Source: JABCZZ01 sp964454545
GTDB lineage: Bacteria > Pseudomonadota > Alphaproteobacteria > Rickettsiales > JABCZZ01
Direction: 5' to 3'
DNA length: 14,554 bases
Assembly: GCA_964454545.1 (NCBI GenBank)
Contig: CAYVTI010000049.1
Coordinates: 1 to 14,554 of the forward strand
Shown here one piece after another: positions 7,903 through 13,137 of the stretch. The translations under genes and the position numbers were made by a program. The notes beneath the pieces were generated by a model. The model did no database searches. It saw only the letters and a list, made by a program, of their open reading frames with translations, and was not told the DNA's origin. Each line of letters opens with the position of its first letter. Within the stretch, counting starts at the first letter, position 1.

Positions 7903-8208
7903 ATGACCAAGATTGCAGAATTCCGCGGTAAAACGCACGATGAGCTGAACGATACGGCTGTTTCCCTCAAGAAAGAGCTGTTTAACCTGCGCTTTCAGGC
8001 TGCAAGCGGCGAAGCGCCAAACACTGCGCGTTTCCGCCAGGTGCGCCGCGATATCGCCCGCGTGAAGACTTTGCTGAACGAACCGGCAGGCGTAGCTGTT
8101 GCCGTAAAGAAGGCGGCAAAGGCTCCCAAGGCAGCGAAGGCTGAAAAGGAGACGAAAGAGCCGAAGGCTAAGAAAACAACCAGCAAGAAGAAAGCTTCAG
8201 GAGAATAA
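7903..8208 (+). CDS. rpmC: 50S ribosomal protein L29 with a long basic C-terminal tail
   Basis: L29 is a two-helix protein near the exit tunnel beside L23. The core occupies residues 1 to about 63 (KIAEFRGKTHDELNDTAVSLKKELFNLRFQAASG, then RFRQVRRDIARVKTLLNE). The protein then continues for nearly 40 residues of Lys/Ala/Glu/Pro-rich low-complexity sequence (about 64-101), making it 101 aa against the usual 60-70. The start at 7903 lies 1 bp after rplP with GGAGAAGG upstream. The frame is open further upstream to 7834, but that part overlaps rplP and does not resemble L29. The tail could contact rRNA or nascent chain factors at the tunnel exit; that is inference. It ends 2 bp before rpsQ. Confidence 0.96.
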   Translation: MTKIAEFRGKTHDELNDTAVSLKKELFNLRFQAASGEAPNTARFRQVRRDIARVKTLLNEPAGVAVAVKKAAKAPKAAKAEKETKEPKAKKTTSKKKASGE

Positions 8209-8210
8209 CG

Positions 8211-8444
8211 ATGCCAAAACGCGTTTTGCAAGGTGTGGTGATCAGCGATAAAGCCGACAAGACCGTAACGGTCCGCGTTGAGCGCCGCTATACTCACCCG
8301 ATTTACAAAAAGACCGTGCGTAGTTCGAAGAAATACGCCGCGCATGATGAGAAGAATAAGTGCCAGGTCGGGGATGTGGTAAAAATCATTGAATCGCGCC
8401 CGATTTCTAAGACCAAGAAATGGGCTGTGGTTTATCAGGACTAA
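8211..8444 (+). CDS. rpsQ: 30S ribosomal protein S17
   Basis: S17 is an OB-fold primary binding protein of the 16S rRNA 5' domain, needed early in 30S assembly. The 77-aa product has the expected length and motifs: LQGVVISDKADKTVTVRVERR (6-26), then HPIYKKTVRSSKKYAAHDE and the closing VGDVVKIIESRPISKTKKW. The ATG lies 2 bp after the rpmC stop and is preceded by AGGAGAA, which overlaps the end of rpmC. A 35-bp spacer with no evident structure leads to rplN. Confidence 0.98.
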   Translation: MPKRVLQGVVISDKADKTVTVRVERRYTHPIYKKTVRSSKKYAAHDEKNKCQVGDVVKIIESRPISKTKKWAVVYQD

Positions 8445-8479
8445 AAAGGCCAGATATACAGGAATATTAGGGGTTTATT

Positions 8480-8848
8480 ATGATACAGATGCAGACTAAT
8501 CTTGATGTGGCTGACAATTCCGGCGCGAAGCGCGTGGAGTGCATCAAGGTACTCGGTGGTTCCAAGCGCAAGACCGCATCAGTCGGCGATGTGATCGTCG
8601 TGTCGATTAAAGATGCCATACCGCGCGGCAAAGTTAAAAAAGGTCAGGTTCACCGCGCCGTTATCGTGCGCACGGCTTTTCCGGTACGCCGTCCGGACGG
8701 CAGCGCCATCCGTTTTGACCGCAATGCGGCTGTGCTGGTTGGCAAGGACAATGAGCCGGTCGGTACCCGTATATTTGGCCCGGTAGTGCGTGAGTTGCGC
8801 GCAAAGCAGTTCATGAAGATCGTGTCTCTGGCGCCGGAAGTTTTGTAA
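8480..8848 (+). CDS. rplN: 50S ribosomal protein L14
   Basis: L14 lies on the 50S interface, forms intersubunit bridges with L19, and is the target of the silencing factor RsfS. The 122-aa product has the standard length, with MIQMQTNLDVADNSGAKR, the core VGDVIVVSIKDAIPRGKVKKG and the end PVVRELRAKQFMKIVSLAPEVL. AGGGG precedes the ATG. It is the last gene before a 133-bp spacer holding short tandem repeats, where most bacteria place rplX within a few bases. Confidence 0.98.
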   Translation: MIQMQTNLDVADNSGAKRVECIKVLGGSKRKTASVGDVIVVSIKDAIPRGKVKKGQVHRAVIVRTAFPVRRPDGSAIRFDRNAAVLVGKDNEPVGTRIFGPVVRELRAKQFMKIVSLAPEVL

Positions 8849-8859
8849 GGAGTTGTGAT

Positions 8860-8976
8860 CAGTGGCCAGTGGCCAGTGGTCTGTTGGTAATAACTTAACG
8901 TGAGAAGGAGAGTGGAAAATTGATGAAATGGTAAGGTGAAAAGCAGATCGTTACCACAAAAATCATAGGCCACTGG
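8860..8976. repeat. Heptamer repeats and nested inverted repeats, rplN-rplX spacer
   Basis: Three tandem heptamers (CAGTGGC 8860, CAGTGGC 8867, CAGTGGT 8874) are followed by a purine-rich stretch with loose 7-nt spacing of GG pairs. Two nested inverted repeats frame the region: CCAGTGGCC (8866-8874) with GGCCACTGG (8968-8976), and TGGTAA (8885-8890) with TTACCA (8951-8956). The loop of about 60 nt contains a second TGGTAA at 8929 that could pair with the same right arm. The right arm ends 5 bp before the rplX start. No protein is encoded. It looks like an inserted repeat element; a regulatory role is possible. Confidence 0.65.
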
Positions 8977-8981
8977 AATAT

Positions 8982-9305
8982 ATGACTCAGAAGAAATTCA
9001 AGATTAAAAAAGGCGATGAAGTCGTCGTCATCGCAGGAAAAGACAAAGGCAAGAAAGGTTCTGTGCTTTCCGTGCTTCGCGAAGATAATCGCGTGCTGGT
9101 TTCCGGCGTGAATCTGGTGAAGAAACATCAGCGTCCGGACCGCAATAATGCCGGTGGTATTGTAAGCAAGGAAGCGTCTCTCCATATTTCCAACGTGGCG
9201 CTTGTCGATCCGAAGGAAGGCAAGGCGACCCGCGTAGGTTATAAGGTGCTGGCAGATGGCAAGAAAGTACGCGTGGCGAAAAAATCCGGCGAGGTGCTTG
9301 GTTAA
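8982..9305 (+). CDS. rplX: 50S ribosomal protein L24
   Basis: L24 is an assembly initiator that binds the 5' end of 23S rRNA. The 107-aa product has the KOW motif near the N terminus (KIKKGDEVVVIAGKDKGKKGSV, about 7-28) and the L24 core KHQRPDRNNAGGIVSKEASLHISNVALVDP, at usual length. The ATG at 8982 gives the normal N terminus, but its ribosome-binding site is poor: only GGA at 8975-8977, within the right arm of the preceding repeat element, and 4 bp from the start. Neighbouring genes have clear purine-rich sites. Spacers of 133 bp before and 101 bp after leave rplX isolated within the cluster. Confidence 0.97.
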   Translation: MTQKKFKIKKGDEVVVIAGKDKGKKGSVLSVLREDNRVLVSGVNLVKKHQRPDRNNAGGIVSKEASLHISNVALVDPKEGKATRVGYKVLADGKKVRVAKKSGEVLG

Positions 9306-9312
9306 CGGAACT

Positions 9313-9346
9313 TTTCATTTGCAATAAATGAAACTTCTAGTATAAC
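9313..9346 (+). promoter_or_regulatory. Promoter-like module upstream of rplE (copy B)
   Basis: TTGCAA (9319-9324) and TATAAC (9341-9346) are 16 bp apart, matching the module before rplB in hexamers, spacing and upstream block (TTTCAYTTGCAAT). In this copy the upstream half is also a perfect hairpin, TTTCATTT (9313-9320) with AAATGAAA (9326-9333) around a GCAAT loop, which copy A lacks. The module lies in the 101-bp spacer between rplX and rplE and would drive rplE to secY. In E. coli this junction is the S8 repressor target of the spc operon; I cannot confirm an S8 site here. Confidence 0.5.
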
Positions 9347-9368
9347 TCCCGTCCTCTTTCAGATTTCT

Positions 9369-9384
9369 TCCGGCAAAAACCGGA
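9369..9384 (+). promoter_or_regulatory. Small hairpin in the rplE leader
   Basis: TCCGG (9369-9373) and CCGGA (9380-9384) pair around a CAAAAA loop, 22 bp before the rplE ATG and 22 bp after the copy B -10-like hexamer. It resembles in position and in its CCGG-type ends the palindrome after copy A. The stem is only 5 bp, so it is marginal by itself. Confidence 0.3.
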
Positions 9385-9406
9385 TTTGTACAACAGAGAA
9401 AAACAT

Positions 9407-9985
9407 ATGAAAAAGACTGCTGATAAAAAGACTGTTCCCTCGAATCTACCGCGTTTTCAGGCGCTGTATGAGGAAAAAATAAAGGCCGACCTGCAGAAAC
9501 AGTTCGGTTACAAGAATCCGATGCAGCTTCCTAAGCTTGAAAAAATCGTCATCAATATGGGGCTTGGTGAAGCGGTTGACGACGGCAAGGTGATTGAAGC
9601 CGCTGTCAACGAACTCTCCCTCATTTCCGGCCAGAAGCCGGTGGTGACCCGTTCGCGTAAGGCAATCGCAGGCTTTAAGCTGCGCGCCAACCTCCCGATC
9701 GGCGCGAAGGTGACGCTCCGCAAGCAGCGCATGTACGAATTCCTTGACCGCCTGGTCACGATTGCTATGCCGCGTATCCGCGACTTCCGCGGCGTGTCTG
9801 GCAAGAGCTTCGACGGGCAGGGCAATTACACGCTGGGTCTCAAGGAGCAACTCATATTCCCGGAAATCGTCTATGATAAGGTGGACAAGCTCCGCGGCAT
9901 GGACGTTTCCTTCATCACGACCGCGAAAACCGATGCGGAAGCCAAGGCATTACTCGCCGGCTTCCAGTTCCCATTTATTAAGTAA
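9407..9985 (+). CDS. rplE: 50S ribosomal protein L5
   Basis: L5 binds 5S rRNA with L18 and L25-type proteins, forms the central protuberance and contacts P-site tRNA and S13. The 192-aa product is slightly long. A 13-residue charged N-terminal extension precedes the usual start LPRFQALYEEKIKADLQKQF. Signature blocks are KIVINMGLGEA (46-56), TRSRKAIAGFKLR and FRGVSGKSFDGQGNYTLGLKEQ. The ATG at 9407 is chosen although its site is weak (AGAG at 9396-9399); an in-frame TTG at 9386 would add seven unconserved residues. The 101-bp leader carries the promoter-like module and two hairpins. A 10-bp gap leads to rpsN. Confidence 0.97.
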   Translation: MKKTADKKTVPSNLPRFQALYEEKIKADLQKQFGYKNPMQLPKLEKIVINMGLGEAVDDGKVIEAAVNELSLISGQKPVVTRSRKAIAGFKLRANLPIGAKVTLRKQRMYEFLDRLVTIAMPRIRDFRGVSGKSFDGQGNYTLGLKEQLIFPEIVYDKVDKLRGMDVSFITTAKTDAEAKALLAGFQFPFIK

Positions 9986-9995
9986 GAGGTAAACC

Positions 9996-10301
9996 GTGGC
10001 TAAAACCAGTTCCGTTGAAAAGAATAAGCGTCGTGCAAGAATGGCAGAGAAGTATGCTGCCAAGCGCGCCGCGCTCAAAGCGACCGTCATGAACAAGAAC
10101 CTGACGATGGAAGAGCGTTTCGCCGCGCAGGTAAAGCTTGCCGCGCTGCCGCGCAACAGCGCGAAGAACCGCTACCGCAACCGCTGCGAGCTGACGGGAC
10201 GTCCGCGTGGTAACTATCGTAAATTCAAATTGTGCCGTATCAAGCTGCGTGAGCTGGGCTCATTCGGGCAGATACCTGGCCTCATCAAATCAAGCTGGTA
10301 A
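9996..10301 (+). CDS. rpsN: 30S ribosomal protein S14 (zinc-free long form)
   Basis: S14 is a late-assembling protein of the 30S head. The 101-aa length and the presence of only two Cys residues (64 and 80), without the CxxC pairs, make this the zinc-independent long form typical of Proteobacteria. The C-terminal signature NRCELTGRPRGNYRKFKLCR (62-81) and the end IPGLIKSSW are intact. The start is GTG at 9996, with AGAGG upstream at the right spacing, and gives the normal AKTSSVEKN beginning. Gaps of about 10 bp on both sides place it firmly within the spc series. Confidence 0.97.
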   Translation: MAKTSSVEKNKRRARMAEKYAAKRAALKATVMNKNLTMEERFAAQVKLAALPRNSAKNRYRNRCELTGRPRGNYRKFKLCRIKLRELGSFGQIPGLIKSSW

Positions 10302-10310
10302 GGAACATCT

Positions 10311-10706
10311 ATGGCAATTAATGATCTGCTTTCCGATATGATCGCATCCATCAAGAACGGACAGAAAGCCCGCCTCGCGCAGGTGAACTGCCGTTTCTCC
10401 AAGCTGTCCGCCAACGTGCTCGAAGTGCTGAAGGCGGAAGGCTATATTCATGATTATGCCGTGGTCGAGGAAGGTAACAAAAGAGACATACGCATCAACC
10501 TCAGATATCATGAAGGTGAGCCGGTGATCAGGGAGATCAAGCGTGTCTCCACGCCGGGAAGAAGGATGTATTACTCGATTTCCGATCTGCCGAAATTCTT
10601 TAACGGCCTCGGCATCGCCATCATCTCCACTTCCAAGGGCGTCATGTCGGACTTTCAGGCACGCAACACCAATGTGGGCGGCGAAATTTTGTGCAGCGTA
10701 TTCTAG
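10311..10706 (+). CDS. rpsH: 30S ribosomal protein S8
   Basis: S8 binds helix 21 of 16S rRNA and nucleates the central domain. In E. coli it also represses the spc operon by binding mRNA at the rplX-rplE junction. The 131-aa product has the expected length, with NDLLSDMIASIKNGQ at the N terminus and the C-terminal signature block GIAIISTSKGVMSDFQARNTNVGGEILCSVF. TAAGGA lies 7 bp before the ATG. Feedback here is plausible, since the rplE leader is long and structured, but it is inferred from E. coli only. Confidence 0.98.
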   Translation: MAINDLLSDMIASIKNGQKARLAQVNCRFSKLSANVLEVLKAEGYIHDYAVVEEGNKRDIRINLRYHEGEPVIREIKRVSTPGRRMYYSISDLPKFFNGLGIAIISTSKGVMSDFQARNTNVGGEILCSVF

Positions 10707-10717
10707 GGGATTAAGTC

Positions 10718-11251
10718 ATGTCACGTGTAGGCAAGTTGCCGGTTACAGTACCGGATAAGATAAAGGTGGACATCAAGGGGCAGGAAATCGCTCTGAAAGG
10801 CCCCAAAGGTGAGTTGAAAACGGTTATCGACAGCAATGCGAAGATATCGTTTACCGACGGCCATGTGCATGTCGCTCCGGCGAATGACAGCAAGAATGCG
10901 CGTGCCATGTGGGGTACCGCGCGTGCGCTCATCAATAACATGGTGAAGGGCGTTTCCGAAGGTTTCAGCGTCCGCATCGAAATCGTGGGCGTCGGTTTCC
11001 GCGCTGCGGTGGATAAGGGCATCCTTACCATGTCGCTGGGTTACAGCCATGAAATCAAGTATGTCATTCCAACTGGCATCGAAATTAAGGCCGAGAAGCC
11101 GACGACGATCGTTATTTCCGGTCCTGACAAGCAGCTTGTAGGGCAGGTTGCTGCCGAGCTTCACAGGTTGCGCCGCGTTGACCCGTATAAGGGCAAGGGC
11201 GTGCTCTATGAAGGCAGGAAGATTCGCCGCAAAGAAGGCAAGAAGAAGTAA
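10718..11251 (+). CDS. rplF: 50S ribosomal protein L6
   Basis: L6 binds near the sarcin-ricin loop, close to where elongation factors act. The 177-aa product has the normal length with the duplicated L6 fold: first repeat with KGPKGELK (28-35), second with SLGYSHEIKYVIPTGIEIK and the late signature PYKGKGVLYEGRKIRRKEGKKK. The ATG follows AGGGG at 10706-10710. The gap from rpsH is 11 bp and to rplR 18 bp. Nothing is missing or rearranged. Confidence 0.98.
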   Translation: MSRVGKLPVTVPDKIKVDIKGQEIALKGPKGELKTVIDSNAKISFTDGHVHVAPANDSKNARAMWGTARALINNMVKGVSEGFSVRIEIVGVGFRAAVDKGILTMSLGYSHEIKYVIPTGIEIKAEKPTTIVISGPDKQLVGQVAAELHRLRRVDPYKGKGVLYEGRKIRRKEGKKK

Positions 11252-11269
11252 AAGAACAGGATTTAGCAT

Positions 11270-11632
11270 ATGGGAAAACAACTTCACTTATTTGAGCGCC
11301 GCAAGGAACGTGTGCGTATTTCTATCCGTAAGAATTCCGGCGGGCGCGTGCGCCTTTCGGTGTTCCGTTCCGGCAGGCATATCTATGCCCAGCTGATCGA
11401 CGACGGTAAAGGCGTGACGCTTGCGCATGCTTCTTCCGTGGAAAAGGAAGTGACCGGCAAGGTGAAATCCGGCGCGACCGTGGAAGCGGCGAAGCTGGTG
11501 GGTACCCTGATTGCGGAACGCGCGAAAAAAGCCAAGGTTGCGGAAGTGGTTTTTGATCGCGGCGGCTATCTTTATCACGGACGCGTGAAGGCGCTTGCTG
11601 AAGGCGCGCGCGCTGGCGGATTATCTTTCTAA
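11270..11632 (+). CDS. rplR: 50S ribosomal protein L18
   Basis: L18 binds 5S rRNA and, with L5, carries it into the central protuberance. The 120-aa product matches the family: RRKERVRISIRK near the N terminus, RLSVFRSGRHIYAQLIDD, and the C-terminal block VVFDRGGYLYHGRVKALAEGAR. It ends GGLSF where GL(K/E)F is commoner, a minor variation. AGGA precedes the ATG. It sits 18 bp after rplF and 21 bp before rpsE. Confidence 0.97.
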   Translation: MGKQLHLFERRKERVRISIRKNSGGRVRLSVFRSGRHIYAQLIDDGKGVTLAHASSVEKEVTGKVKSGATVEAAKLVGTLIAERAKKAKVAEVVFDRGGYLYHGRVKALAEGARAGGLSF

Positions 11633-11653
11633 CCACATACTCGGGAAACAGAC

Positions 11654-12226
11654 ATGGCACGTGAGAATAAAAAAGCAGCAGCGGAAAAAGAAGAAGCCGG
11701 CAGCGAGTTTATTGATAAACTGGTTGCGGTGAACCGCGTCGCGAAAGTGGTCAAAGGCGGTAAGCGTTTCGGTTTTGCTGCGCTGGTAGTGGTTGGCGAT
11801 GGCAAAGGCCGCGTAGGCTTTGGTACTGGCAAGGCGAAGGAAGTAAGCGATGCCGTGAAGAAAGCGACCGGCGACGCCAAGAAGCGTATGATACGTGTGG
11901 CGCTTCGTGAAGGCCGCACGCTGCATCATGATATCTTCGGCAGGTTTGGCGCTGGAAAAATCTATATGCGTTCAGCCGCTCCGGGTACCGGAATCATCGC
12001 TGGTGGCCCGATGCGCGCCGTTTTCGAGGCGTTGGGCATTCAGGACGTCGTGGCAAAATCCATCGGAACTTCCAATCCGCATAACATGGTGAAGGCGACG
12101 TTTGACGCGCTTGCTTCCATGCGTTCCCCGCGCGCCATCGCCGCCAAGCGCGGCAAGAAAGTAGGGGAGATCATCGGACGCCGTGAATCCGGCGCTGACT
12201 CTAAAGAAGAAAAGAAAGAAGAATAG
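11654..12226 (+). CDS. rpsE: 30S ribosomal protein S5
   Basis: S5 lies at the mRNA entry channel with S3 and S4 and affects decoding accuracy. The 190-aa product is somewhat longer than the E. coli protein (about 166). It has a Lys/Glu-rich N-terminal tail (1-16) and a charged C-terminal tail (about 178-190). The double-stranded RNA-binding domain starts at about 17 with the signature KVVKGGKRFGFAALVVVGDG (31-50). The second domain contains APGTGIIAGGPMRAV (109-123) and NPHNMVKATFDAL. GGGA precedes the ATG. The gap to rpmD is 17 bp. Confidence 0.98.
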   Translation: MARENKKAAAEKEEAGSEFIDKLVAVNRVAKVVKGGKRFGFAALVVVGDGKGRVGFGTGKAKEVSDAVKKATGDAKKRMIRVALREGRTLHHDIFGRFGAGKIYMRSAAPGTGIIAGGPMRAVFEALGIQDVVAKSIGTSNPHNMVKATFDALASMRSPRAIAAKRGKKVGEIIGRRESGADSKEEKKEE

Positions 12227-12243
12227 CAGGTTAGGGCAAGATT

Positions 12244-12588
12244 ATGGTTGAGAAAAAAGAAAAGGCGGAAAAATCTGCTGAGCCGAAAAAAGCAAAGCCG
12301 GTTGTAAAGAAAGCTGAAGCTGCTGCGGCTGAACCCAAGGCAAGGAAGGAAGCCGCTGTTAAGAGGGAAACTTCTGCGGCTCCTGTAAAGGAAAAGAAGG
12401 CTGTTCCATCAGGCAAGGCGGTGACTATAACCCAGATCGGCAGCCCGATTGGCCGTCAGGGCGTTCAGCGCGCTACCCTTATCGGTCTTGGCCTTAACAA
12501 GATTCGCCGCACAAGAACGCTTGCTGACACTCCTGCCCTACGCGGCATGATTGAAAAAGTAAAGCACTTGGTTAAAGTCGTAGAGTAG
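12244..12588 (+). CDS. rpmD: 50S ribosomal protein L30 with a long charged N-terminal extension
   Basis: L30 is a small 23S rRNA-binding protein of the 50S subunit. The family core is residues 58-114 (KAVTITQIGSPIGR, then RATLIGLGLNKIRRTRTLADTPALRGMIEKVKHLVKV), about 57 residues, the usual whole length. A further 57-residue Lys/Glu/Ala-rich extension precedes it, so the product is about twice normal size at 114 aa. The ATG at 12244 has AGGG at a workable distance and follows rpsE by 17 bp. An in-frame GTG at 12421, directly before TITQIG, could give a standard-length L30, but would leave a 194-bp gap that stays open without stops. I favour the long form. Confidence 0.93.
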   Translation: MVEKKEKAEKSAEPKKAKPVVKKAEAAAAEPKARKEAAVKRETSAAPVKEKKAVPSGKAVTITQIGSPIGRQGVQRATLIGLGLNKIRRTRTLADTPALRGMIEKVKHLVKVVE

Positions 12589-12604
12589 TTGCAACGAGGT
12601 ATAT

Positions 12605-13060
12605 ATGTTAAATACGATTAAAGATAATGAAGGCGCACATAAAAGGCGCATGCGCGTAGGGCGCGGCATCGGATGCACCAAGGGCAAGACCTGCGGCCGC
12701 GGCGGTAAGGGGCAGACCGCCCGTACCGGCGTGCGCATCAAAGGGTTTGAAGGCGGGCAGATGCCGATACATCGCCGCCTGCCGAAGCGTGGGTTTAACC
12801 AGTATAAAAGCGTTGAATATAGCGTGGTCAACGTCAGCGATTTACAGAAGGCGGTTGATGCCGGAACGCTCGACGCCAAAAAGCCTGTAACCGTGGAGGC
12901 TCTGGTAGAAGCCGGAATTACCCGCAATAATCCGAACGGGGTGAAGCTTCTGTCAAAAGGCGAGCTCAAGGTGAAGCTGGATATCAGTGTAACCCGCGCT
13001 TCCAAGTCCGCTATTGCAGCGGTCGAAAAAGCCGGCGGCAAGGTTACCCTCGCCGCTTAA
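12605..13060 (+). CDS. rplO: 50S ribosomal protein L15
   Basis: L15 is an early-to-middle assembly 50S protein with a long N-terminal arm inserted into rRNA. The 151-aa product has the arm RRMRVGRGIGCTKGKTCGRGGKGQ (14-37), the signature KGFEGGQMPIHRRLPKRGF (46-64), and the globular domain to AVEKAGGKVTLAA. Cys24 and Cys30 in the arm stand where Ser, Gly or Ala are common. GAGG lies upstream of the ATG, and the gap from rpmD is 16 bp. It is followed by a 77-bp palindromic repeat before secY, where the two genes are normally close. Confidence 0.97.
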   Translation: MLNTIKDNEGAHKRRMRVGRGIGCTKGKTCGRGGKGQTARTGVRIKGFEGGQMPIHRRLPKRGFNQYKSVEYSVVNVSDLQKAVDAGTLDAKKPVTVEALVEAGITRNNPNGVKLLSKGELKVKLDISVTRASKSAIAAVEKAGGKVTLAA

Positions 13061-13064
13061 GATT

Positions 13065-13123
13065 AGCTGCAGGCTGCATGGTGCAAGCAAAAACGTGCAA
13101 CTTGCAGCTTGCAACCTGCAACT
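13065..13123. repeat. Palindrome of heptamer units, rplO-secY spacer
   Basis: The left arm is three heptamers ending TGCA (AGCTGCA 13065, GGCTGCA 13072, TGGTGCA 13079). The right arm is four heptamers beginning TGCA (TGCAACT 13096, TGCAGCT 13103, TGCAACC 13110, TGCAACT 13117). Positions 13065-13087 pair with 13101-13123 at 19 of 23 positions, leaving a loop at 13088-13100. No T-run follows, so it is not a standard terminator. It ends 4 bp before the AGGA used by secY. The transcript would form a long stem just upstream of the secY ribosome-binding site. Origin and function are unknown. Confidence 0.75.
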
Positions 13124-13137
13124 GTTTAGGATGAAGA

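Noticed and set aside
8860..8880. CRISPR-like repeats in the CAGTGGC array
   Set aside because: The 7-nt units are directly adjacent with no spacers; too short and too few for CRISPR.
8923..8934. Minigene ATG AAA TGG TAA with AAGGAG upstream in the rplN-rplX spacer
   Set aside because: Three codons with a 12-bp site spacing inside repeat sequence are expected by chance; no sign that it is a leader peptide.
9386..9406. Upstream TTG start adding seven residues to L5
   Set aside because: The added residues are not conserved, the TTG overlaps the small hairpin region, and the ATG at 9407 gives a normal L5.
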